64,000 bases of DNA from Gonium pectorale (taxonomy: Eukaryota; Chlorophyta; Chlorophyceae; Chlamydomonadales; Volvocaceae), in the NCBI GenBank assembly GCA_001584585.1, contig LSYV01000003.1, positions 2,452,468 to 2,516,467 of the forward strand, read 5' to 3'. Of the stretch, positions 12,601 through 23,174 are shown piece after piece. Within the stretch, counting starts at the first letter, position 1, and each line of letters opens with the position of its first letter. The notes under the pieces were generated by a model, which searched no databases, was not told the origin of the DNA, and saw only the letters and a program-made list of their open reading frames with translations. The position numbers and the translations under genes were made by a program.

Positions 12601-15600
12601 GTCGGCGAGGCAGCTCCTCCGCCACGCTGTACGATGCTGACGGCGGCGCAACGCCTCCGGAGCTTGAACCCAGCCGCTTGGCGGAGTTCTCTCCGAGGAT
12701 GCTGCTTGACGCCGAGAGACGGCGCTGCCCATTAGATGACCGTGTACCCCCAGGTGCGGCCACAGCCCCAGCCGAAGGCGCCGGCCGCCTGGATGAAACT
12801 GGCGTTACAACGGCTCCAGAGGGCGACCCGCCCCTGATTGCAGGGCTCTTCGCAGGCGTGCCAGAGTCACGGTGCATGGCGGTTGGTCCGGTGATGTTCG
12901 CAAGGCGATAGATGCCTTCCCACATGAGCCGTTGGCGCGCATAGTCGGCCTTGATATTGCCAATCTGGCGAAGCACTTCCGCGGCGTCATGATCATGCTG
13001 GACCTGCAAAAGGCATGAAAGCAGATCGTACACACTTGCGCACAAAATCGTGGAAAGCACCATTTCCAAGCCAGTGCAGTCTGCCAGTTCTTCGACAAAC
13101 GCCGCTCACTAGTGCGCAGCGCAGTGTCGATGGCTACTACCTGCAATAATCGTTGCTGTCGGATGATAACGTGGAGGCGCTGTGGGTCAGTCTCATTGGC
13201 CAGCTCCGCCTCCAGGCGCGCCATGTTAGCATCCGCGCTCTCATTCAAGGCCAGGAGGCGATGGTTGAGAAGGTCAATCTCCTTGCGAGCGTGTTCCTCA
13301 AGATCAGTAAGGTAAGCCGTGATCATCTCGTCATCGAGATCAAGGCCACCTGCATGATGAGACATCAGCATCCTCGCAATGAAGCGAAACAGGCATGCCG
13401 CACGGTTCTACACCCAACCGTGCATGCATGATGCAAAGTACGGGTGTTCCCAAACCCACGGCCTAAGCGCCCGTGTCGTTCCAGTACCCTATGCGCAACC
13501 CTGGCGACCAGATATATGGCCGTTCTCCAAGCTGAACGCAAATGCAGCCGCTTATTACATACCTGCTTTTGACGCCCGCAAGTCGAGAGGCGAGGCCATG
13601 TCATGCGGTAACAGTAAGCCTCGCTTCGCCTTAGGTGTTGACATGATGCCCGGCGACCGTGCAGCATTGTGCACGCCACTGCCACCGGCTGAAGCTGGTC
13701 GCGGTGGGCTGTAGATTGGCAGGAGCGGTGAGTGGGAAGGCAGCAGGCTACCGGAGCCCTTCAAGCCGCTCTCGCTGTAGACGTCTTGGCTGTTGCTCTG
13801 TGGGTCCTCCGTCTGCATGTCCTCATCCACCGACCCTGCCCGACCTGCTGTCCTGCCAGACCTCTGCTTTGGTGGCCGTTGAGACGCTTGCGACCTGGAT
13901 GACTCCTCGGTCGCGATGTCCGTGCTACTCTTCTCCCGCAACCTAGATGCGCTGCGACTCCGAGCCATATCCTCTGCAATGTCCTCCTCTGGCTCCTCTT
14001 CCTCGTCGAAGTCCATACTGTACCCCGGTTCGCTGGTGAAGACGGTGTCTGCGGCAGTGCTCCGGCGCCGAGAGCGGCCCGAAATGTTGGAGCGCTGGCC
14101 GAGATTGCGAGTCGACGCAGCGGGCGCAGGCAAGCTCTCATGTACCGTGCTGGCTGCTTTGCTATCTGCCAAGGACGAGAACGCAGCACTCTCAGCGATC
14201 GTGGCACTGCTCTGATGGCGTGCACCTCCACTGCTGGTCCAGGTGGCGCCCGCGCGAGTTGTGACGGGTACTAGGTCCGACGCTATGCTCTCCATGATGG
14301 AGATTGTGCTGGTCTGATGCACAACCGGCTTCGCAGGAAACCGGCCAGCAGCGTAAGAAATGTCCTCTGAGACCTCACTCTCCGTGACGCTGTCAGGCAC
14401 GGAGAGAGCGCTTGCCTGTTGAGGGTATCGCGGATGGACAGCGCTCAATAATGCGTCATGCTTTGCCATGCTGAGGAAGGACATTGCGAAGCAAGGCACA
14501 ATCGATCGCGCACAGCGATCTATGGCAGAGTCCTCCAGCCTTACTCCATGTTCCGAAACCCGGCCAGGCGACACCCAAAGCTGGCGATGAGTCTTCTGGT
14601 ATGCGTCGTTTGGTGCTGATTTGGGCTCAGCGGGCACAGTACGCATTTAAGGCACTCGTGCAAGCGCACTTGGTATGCTAGATCTCGCACCTGCTGCCTT
14701 ATTCTTGGAGGCGTGCGGTCGAAAGGCACGCTTTCCGGAATCGAAAGTGTGCTGGTCTGGCGAATGGCAGCCCGGAGCGGCTGACGGTCCCGCTCGTAAT
14801 GTGAGGTGCTCTCAGGGATTGAAGCCGGGATGCTCGACTCCCGCATCACCGTCCGCGTGGACCGCGTGGCAGGCATGTCCTCTGAGATGCTCTCAGACTC
14901 CTCAGGTTCATCCTCCTCGTAAACGCTCTCTGGCACAGAGAGGTGGCTGGCTTGCCGATAGTCCACCCGTGAGGAGGGGCGTCCTGCGGGCCCATGGGGC
15001 ATTCAGAATGTCGGATCAAGCTGAAACATGCTGCCGCAATAACTACCCCTGCAGTGACATTTTGTGGCCCACGAAAGGGTCCACACAACTCAAGTTGCCC
15101 AACCGCCTACTGCATTAACAGGACGCACCTGATGGCGGGAGGAGGCTGGCGCGGGAGGGTTCTACATCGTCCTCGAAGTTCTCCGAGTATTCGGAAACAG
15201 TGCGACCCGCAGCAGAGGAGCGGCGACGCGCCAGGTCAAGATTGGGCTCAGCAGAGGAGGGACCTGGCGACCGCGATGAAGGCGAGATGGACAGCAGCAA
15301 CGACGATGACTGCATCTGCGGCGGCGAAACTGGCCGTAGGGAAGTGGGTGGTGGTGGTACTTGCCGAAGCGAAGTCCGAGGCAGGTCACGATCCTGCGGG
15401 GTTGCTGACGGCAGCTGGGGCGGCGATGCAGCAGACGGCTGCGGCGGTGAAGTTGGCAAAAGTGGCGAGGGCGCCAGCTGCTCCGGAACACTGGCAGAGC
15501 TGGTCGCACGTAGCTGACTAACAAGTGGACTGCCACCTCGCAGAGCCGATGCAGAGTGCGGCTCGACGGCTGGTGCAACCTGCACGAAAGAACACATCCG

Positions 15601-18600
15601 TCAGCAAACTGGAGCCCTTGTCCGACTTGGCGCACTGGAAAGGGTCCTGAAACTGGGCCATCATATTACCGCCCCCCGCCAGCAATGACGCCAACAGACC
15701 CCACCTGCACTCCGACACTGGATACTGGCGGCGCTAGCGGAGACGAGGTTTGCACGGTTGCGTGTGACACCTTGTTGCGGCTGAGCTGCTCAACAAATTT
15801 GGCAGTCACCTCGTGGAGGTGCCCCTGGCTTTCATGCCGAATTTCTTGGAGAATTTTCTCCTGAAACGCGTGCAGCTTTGCATCCTGCACAAGGGTTAGG
15901 ACGGGAGGTGCAGCATTAACCGCTGGTTCGGTACGGTGGTTTACCAAAGCACTGCTCGCTGGCAAGAAGGTACTGAAGCATCATGATCGCAACTCAACAC
16001 GGCACCCTCTCACTATGCAATTCCGCGAAGAGTTGAAACGCATGACTTCAGGTGGACTCACAATCTCTGCTTGCGTCTGCGCAATCAGCTGAAGCTGAGC
16101 CTCCGCGGATGCCGTCTGATCCAGCTTCTGGGCGATGCGATGGGCCTCACGCTGCACCGCTGCAATTGCCCGCGCGTGCTGCAGCTGCTGCAGCTCAACG
16201 TCCGCCGCGTCCACATCCTCATACCTGCATGTGCAAGCATCAGTATGTAAGCTAGGAGCCGTCGGCTGCCGTGCGGTGGAGAGTTTGCATGACACTATGC
16301 AAGTATTTAGGAGGCATTCCAGCTCCCAAAATGCAGACGTCTGGACGCCCACATATCGCAGGTGCGAGTCCTTAGGAGTCCGTACATAAGCGTTGACGTA
16401 TCACCCACGTTTTGAGGGTATCTTGCATCTGCCGAAACAGCTCCGTGGGCGCCAGCCGGACGCGCTCGGGCGGACCCTGCACCTCGTCTACGAACGTCAC
16501 TGCGCGTTGGCGCAGCGGCGGGCTGGCCATAACGTCCGAAGCGTTAGGACCAGCAGCAGGAGCGCTTGCCGCGAGGCTGCCGATATTCTCCAGCTGCTCC
16601 GCCGCGCTGGGCGATGCCAATAATGTGTCAGCAAAGCCAGCATGCTCGTCCAGTTGCCCGTGCAGGATAGGAGACTGAAAAGCAGCCCCGGCTGCACCGG
16701 CACTTGACTGCGTGGCGGCTGAACCCTCTGCCTTGGCACGGAGCGCGCCAGGGGACTGGGCATTGGGTCGGGCACCCTCAGGGAGCAGGACGTACGGCGG
16801 GAGGCTGTCTGTGAGGAACTGCGCGGAGGAGCTGGACACGCCTTCAATTGCAGCCCGCCCTTGGCCTACGGGGCAGAAAGAACAGGATCACGAACCAGAC
16901 ATGACGGACTTACAGGGCTGAGTACGCCCCATCCCACCTGCGCTCGACTGCAGGTGCCTGTCAGCAGGCACCCCAGCTGCAGGAGACTGAACTCGCGATG
17001 GTTGCACGAGTTCGCGCGAAAAGAGGAGCTTGGGCCCATCAGGACTTGGGATTAGCAGCACCTCCGAAGCTGCCTGCGCCGCCTGAGCGTACAGGGAGGC
17101 ATCGCAGCTGATTTCTACCTTGGCTGTTTGCGTCGCCTGGTTTGCAACCTCCACATCCGCCAATGGCGGGGAGGAGAGCTGGATGATGGCCGGTCGTGCG
17201 GGCACACGCCCCTTGTGAGCGATTAGGTTGATGATGGACATTGCGTCCTCTGCAAGCACACGGTGCATTTCAGGCGCGCTCAAGAAAGGCATCTTAGCCA
17301 CAGCTTCAGCTCTGCTGGTGCCACTGCCGATGCCACAGTCGAACAAACAAACTCCCTTAGATAACGGCAACCCAATAAGCGTTCTGGCACTGTACCTGTC
17401 TTTGTGAACGGTACTGCGTTTGCAGCATCGTCGGCTCCCTCATCGTCACTGGCTGAAGCTGACGCAACCTGTATAACGAGCTCCTCCAGGGCCCGCTTCG
17501 CAGCTTGCGCCTGCACAACGACAGTCCCGCATCGTGCCGCAACTTGGGGGAAGGCTACCTCAGCGAGCACATGGGCGCACTAACAGACCTTCAGGAGCTC
17601 GCGTTGCGCCGGGCGCATTGTCAGCTGGTTGTTCGCCTGCTCATACTCGGTAAGAACCTCAGCACAGGCACGCGGCGGCGTGTCCGGAGCGCTATCAGTT
17701 GCCGAGCTGCGTTTTTTTTTGGAGAGTGGACGGTTGCGAGGGATGAGAGCGTAAGTGTTGCAGGATGTCGGCCCGATCGCTTGACATAAGTTGGCATGGA
17801 CAGGTGGATCCAGCGATCCGGGCCAGTCGTGTTGAAATGGTGGCATGCATGCCTCACATTCGCGCAGAACCCTTACCGTAGCCACAGACGGGCCCAATGC
17901 CATCCAGGCGGCTATTCCCGATGTCGTTTACGCTCACCTGCTTATGGCAGCACCATCATACGATGATCTCATAGTTGCGGCCCGATCGTCAACACTGTCA
18001 AGATGCTCCGCTGTGGATGAGCGTGGCCGTGGAAGCAATCGCACAAGGGTTCCATCCCGTCCCGTAGGCGACACGTTCTCTTTCGGCCGATAATTGCGCT
18101 CCCTGTCAATTGAGAGCCGCGTCGCAAGGTCGGGTTGCGACTCCAGCATGCCATGCAGCTCTGCAATCGAGAGGACGCGCTTTCCGTACGACGATTCGCC
18201 ACCGCTGCTGCTCCCGCCTTCATCGGCGCTTTCAGTGCTGTAGGCTGGGTTATCATACGGTAGCCCGGGAGACGGCTCCAGCTCTGTCACATCGTGGGTT
18301 ATGGAAGAAAGCATGGGAATTTGGATGACTGGCGCCGCCACTGGGGCCTTGCTTGGAGACATCGGAGGGCTCTTCACCTACGATGAGCAGGGGCCGGTAC
18401 ATGCCGGTAAGTATACCAAGAGCTCATAGCCGTAAACCGATGACGCAATCGCAATGCATGGTTGAGGCCCTGCCGATGGCCTCTGTAGCCCAAACGCGGC
18501 CAACATTTCACGTCTGTCAGTCTCCAGTCCGTCCGGAGGGGCAGCACCTATTCGCACCTCTTGGCTAAGAGCACTTTCGCCGGCTGGGCTGTTCTCCAGC

Positions 18601-21600
18601 GGTGAGCCGCCACCGCTCTGATTGCCGTAACCGCTACCCTGGCTCTGGTGAGATGGAGTGGTACTCGTGCGCATACCCATGTCAGTCTGCAAGGCAGCGC
18701 TGCTGGCGGCCCGTTGACTAACGTGACTGGCGTCGATCCAGCCCGATTGGGCCCCAGGGTTTGGGACAGCGCCGACCAGGCTGCTGGCGTTTCCGCCCGG
18801 GATGCTGTACCGCATACTGTCAAAGCTCGGTAGAGAGCTGGGGACTGGCGGCGCACCAGCAGCACTGCTGTTTGCGCTGATGCCGTGGCTGCTCTCGGTT
18901 GTGCGCAGCTTCTTTGGCGCTGATGTGGGCCATGAACCGGAGCTCCGAAAGTCCACGCTCGCCTGCACACCCTCATCAAACTGCTGCATATGTGGATCTC
19001 CCTGCGGGAGGCACGGCAAACAGCAGCGTGGTGATGACGCGCGGCACGGAAAGAAACCGGCAACAATGCAGGTGAGTCTTGAGAATCAGGCCTTCGTGTT
19101 GTCCAGCAGCTTGGCAGGAATACATATGGCAGGAGAATGGACCGAAGACACGAATCGCAATGTGGAGGCGAAACATCCACATACGTTAAGTGCACATCCG
19201 CGCGGACCCACCTGGACCATGGCATCCGACATGGGCGGCTCCGCTGGATGCATCAGCAGGCCAAGCGGCTGAGCTGGCATCGGCAGGGCGCCGGCCAGGG
19301 AGCGAGGATCGGGCCACGCCTGCATCGGCACCGGTGGAACGCTCTGCTGCTGCAGAGCGCCCAGCCTCGCGCTGAGCTGAAGCGCGAGATTCCACAGGTC
19401 AGTGACCTGGTGCTCGTTGTGCACCTGCTGCAGGCTGGCTTGGATAGCTGTAACCCCGTCAACCGGGAGGTCACGGCCCCGGGCCCCCATTGTCACCTCC
19501 CCTACGGACGAAGCCCGCTGCCGGTTCGCTGAGCTGCCTCGGGAAGCAGACCGCGACCGGCGGATCTGCTGTTTCGCACGCTTGGGCGGCGAGCGTGAAC
19601 GGGAGTTGAGGGAAGCTGAGAGGTGCTTGCGTCCAACTGTGGGGCTGCGCCGTCGGCCGCGGGAGTTGTCTCGTCCACAGGATGTGTCGCGTCCACGAGA
19701 GAGGTCACGCCCGCGGGAGAGGTCGCGCCGCTGAGCCTGTACAATGCAACCCGGAAGAAACGCACTTCAATCAATCGACTGTTGAGGCCTTCTTCGGGGC
19801 CAAGACCCGCAGGGGTGCCCTGCTTAGCACTAACCGTTGCCAGAACGACCACTGCAACATCCCAGGAATGCATCCGCCACTGACAGCGTTAGCCAAAGAC
19901 GCTTAAGCAAGAGGGAGTGCACTGTTACTACTCCAAATGTGGCAAGTCTCCCGACACGGTACGACGCATCGACGGCATAGTACGGTCAGCAAACATGTTG
20001 CATGTAACGGCACGGAACTAACCGCCTGCATCTGGCGCACGTGCTGGTCATACTGTTTCCTTGCCGCGATGCGCGCCTCCAGGTCCATTGCGCGCGCAAT
20101 CTCCGGTGCCACCGGCTGAACGGGCCGGTTAACGTCCAGCTGCAGGCATATACATGCGAAGGCAATGAGCCTGAAGATCAGGGCGTTGCACCAGCGGGGC
20201 ATCGCAAGGCCAAGCCCTTGCATATTTGCTTCACCCAGCCCGATCAACTCGAGTAACGCCTCCCGGATGTAGTCAAAAACAGGAACCCACCTGGCTTTGC
20301 CTGAGAGGCTGCGCAGAGGCGGGTCTGCCAGTAGTGTACGGATGCGTGGGCCGCACCTGTCCCTCGCGATGCACGCGGCCCCGAGGGCCCAGCACCGCCG
20401 GCTCGGGATCATGGATTCGAACCACCTGGTGCAAGGCAAGGAAAGTCGATACATCATGTGTCATAGAATCTACGCACAAACCACTGCAGCAGTGATCCTC
20501 CCGTACCTGCGGACCGTAGCCGTCGTCCATGCTGGCTGAGTCGACGATGCGGCCCCGCTCATCTGGGTCCAACGCAGCGTACATCTGCTCCTGTCGTAGG
20601 CGCTCCGCGGCCTCCTATTGAAGGTGAACATTCACGTGTTAAACACGCAGCTTGCGCAATTGATCGGCCAGCGTCTGTTCGACAATGTATGCGAGGCAGC
20701 TTTAGCATCCACATGTGCACCCTGATACGCGGAGTCACGCATGACCAGGCTGGATTCTGTCCACAGCCTACTACCCACGAGCACCTAAGGACTACCCACC
20801 ATGCGCAGCGCGTCGCTGATGTGATGCGGTGAGGCCCGGTCCGTAATCATGACCGCATCCGGCTCTTCCATATGGCGGCGTGTGGGCGCTGTGGCGCCAC
20901 CTTCAGGGGGCGCTACGTCAACCCATGCTGGGCGTGGCCCCTTGCCGTGAGGGTTTTCCTTCGCTGCTTCCGCATACTTTTGTGCGCGCTGCGGGAAAAA
21001 CGGGGAAACGAGAAAGGGCACGAGGGAGGCATGTTAAGAAGGCCCCATAATCGCAAAACACTACGGCGGCAGCCCATACCAAGCCAAGTGGTTTACATTC
21101 ACTATGACCAGCTGCAACGCACCTCACGGGCTTTCGCCATCTCCGCCTTCTTGACCTTCAGTGGCCCCGTCTTCGCCTCCAGCTGTGCGCTCTTCTCCTG
21201 CTGCTGCTTCATGGCTACCTCCCGCGCCTTGCGCTCCATGAATTCCTGTGGAGTAAAGCAAGCGCACATTGAGTAAGGCAAGTTCCTAATGCATGCATGG
21301 ACAACTGCGCTTTCCTTTCCTATGCGCACCTTGACTTGCGAGCGGGCGACTGGGTCTAGACCACGCAGCCGCGAAGCTGCTGCGCCCGGACTGACATTCC
21401 GCGGCGGTGGCGGATCCGTGACAGGCCGTGGCCCGACCATAGTTGGAGCACCGACTGGTGCGTCTGCAGTTAGCGCCGATGGCTGTCGGCGCATGTTCTG
21501 GCGCCAAGGCCGGGGATCTGACGGCTTCCTCTTGGCCTCCTCCGGCTCCGTAGAAACAGCCTGCGGGGTAACATATTTTCATCTGTGACGTAACTGCGAA

Positions 21601-23111
21601 TGCCACAACTGCTATGCAGGCTGCGTAGCTCTGCACGCCGGCACCACCTAGCACAGCGGACCTGCATGCCCTGGAGTCCAGAAGCCGCTGCTGTCGGCTT
21701 GCGGCGCTTGGCAGATGAGGGCCTGGCGGCCCGTGCGTCGGCCACCTCCGCTGCTTCAGCAGCTCTACTCGCCTCAGCTTCGGCCGAAAGCTCGGCCGCT
21801 AAAGCATCCTGCTCAGCCTGCGATGGCAGGACAGGTCTTCGATCACAATCAGAGGCAGACAGAGGGACAAAAGCGGCAAGGTGAGATAATTCCAGGTTGT
21901 TAGACGCCGCATTCGACTCACTTTGAGCTTGCGCTCCTTTTCAGCCCGTTCCCGTTCCCGGTCCCGCTGGAGCTTATGCGTGAAAGCCGAAACCGCCGCC
22001 TGCCGTTGCGCAACCTCCGTCTGCTTCTGCGCCACCGGGTTGGGTAGAATCTGCATTGGGCCAAGGGAGGCGTCAACTGCCGGACACTTGCACCGTCGCG
22101 CTCTGAGCCCTTACGTTCAGGTCTCGCCGGATGTTGGCGCCCTTCAGTGGCGCGACCGGCAGGTATGAGGGCCGCCCTGGCGATCGAGAGCGAGGCCTTG
22201 AGTTGCGCTCTGCCCCGCTCACAGTAGCTGCCGCTGCCGGCCTTACAGCCGACGGCCGAATGAGAAGACGCGCATGCTCCACCTCGTCTTGGGCTGATTG
22301 GGAAGCGGGAGGCATCTGCACCACCAAGCGGGAGGCGGCGTCTAGTGCAGCCTCCCGCTCCTGCATAGCCACCAGCGCCGGCTCAAGGGGCACATGGGCA
22401 TCAGCTGGGGGATCATGGGCACGACCTCCCGTTTCAAGGGGCATCTGGGCACTATCCGGGGGATCCTGGCCACGATCTCCCGATTCGTCCACTGGGCCGG
22501 CTGCTACCGGCGGTTGCGCTATGGCGCTTGCCTCCCGCGCCTTCTTCAGCCGCGCTTTCTGCTCCATGGCCTTCAGCTGCGCGAGCTCGAGAGGTGCGCA
22601 GCTGGCCACGAGGCGGACGAGCTCAGCGTTAATGGGCTGGGGCCTACGGCGAGGAGGAGCCGGTTCAAAGGAGTCCTCGCTGGTGAGTGCTCCCTCCGAG
22701 GAGCGAGGCGTTCGCCGCAGTGGTGCTCCGCCGCCAGCAGCCTCCGATCCTGCTTCAGGATCATACCCATGCTGGTCTGCATCCCTGCCATACCGGCCAG
22801 ATTGAGAAGCACCTGTGCGGGTACGATTGCTTGCGGCTTAGAAGCTGTGGAAGGCCTCGACCTGCGGCCAAGCGGCACTACCGGCACATGCGGGTGCCCC
22901 ACCTGACGGCCGCCTCACAAGCTGCGTGCCCGAGAGCGCCCGCCCTGAAACGTGGCCGGACCTTCCACTGGTGACGGCTGCAGGGGACAGGGAGTTGCCG
23001 TGTCAAATGCCCGCAACAGGTACCACGCGCTTCGGAAGCGCCGCATGTCTGTCGCGCACAGCCCTCAGTACCTTCGTCGCTGGGCCCACTGGGGGCCGCT
23101 TGCAGGGGCAT
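1..23111 (-). CDS. Giant CEP350/CAP350-like centrosomal protein with C-terminal DUF4378-like module (partial, 3' end beyond window)
   Basis: This is a scaffold-type protein probably acting at basal bodies/centrosomes. It is read on the minus strand as roughly 40 exons separated by introns of about 60-250 nt. The first two exons join in phase (23072-23111, then 22115-22812). An in-frame ATG at 23111 is the best start, because an in-frame stop lies just upstream. The N-terminal part (about 22.8-20.6 kb) is charged and helical (QRDRERERAEKERK, EFMERKAREVAMKQQQEK). The middle is mostly low-complexity Ser/Pro/Ala with short coiled coils (16.07-16.23, 13.14-13.37, 11.4-11.8, 10.69-10.78 kb). Acidic exons carry a recurrent aromatic-Ser/Thr-x-acidic-Phe motif (YSEDF, YSMDF, YTDDF, YEEDF). 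The C-terminus matches DUF4378 of plant TRM proteins and CEP350. Family assignment rests on architecture and motifs, not alignment. Two fused neighbouring genes cannot be fully excluded, but splice phases checked at 23.07/22.81 and 17.93/17.72 kb are continuous. Confidence 0.6.
5575..7051 (-). other. Long acidic exon of the CEP350-like gene
   Basis: This is the largest single open exon on the minus strand in this gene (about 490 codons). The acceptor before FLVPTHAFLEG and the donor after EEVEGR are plausible. It is rich in Glu, Asp, Ser and Ala, has no predicted fold, and carries at least four tyrosine-acidic motifs (AYTDDFTSS, GYSEDFAEAE, DYTRDFPAS, VEYDDAQFD). The plus-strand open frames opposite it (for example 5671-6652) are shadows caused by its codon bias. 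Confidence 0.65.
8050..8394 (-). repeat. Five tandem 23-residue (69-bp) repeats inside a CEP350-like exon
   Basis: On the minus strand, five consecutive 23-residue units follow one another exactly in frame, with a partial sixth (RSASA). Each starts with a Gln/His-rich dipeptide (QHG, QRA, QHA, QRA, HDA). A short Ser/Thr stretch follows, then a hydrophobic-acidic core (DITDDI, ETLDNI, DIMDDI, DMLVRV, GVLDDV), then a QPS or EPPS-type end. The units have diverged at protein level, so this is an old expansion rather than a polymorphic satellite. Confidence 0.85.
19540..19736 (-). other. Arg/Ser/Asp-rich repeat segment of the CEP350-like protein
   Basis: The exon beginning at 19736 on the minus strand opens with four near-identical heptad-like units of the form SRGRD (DLSRGRD, DLSRGRD, DTSCGRD, DNSRGRR). 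SR-type sequence follows (NSRSRSPPKRAKQQ, RSRSASRGSS). SR-like tracts are typical phosphorylation and condensate-forming segments; the function here is inferred only from composition. Confidence 0.6.
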
Positions 23112-23174
23112 CGGCCAGGTTATGACCGATTCATGACCGCCTAACACAAGCGCCGACGGTTCACCGGCGTCCAC

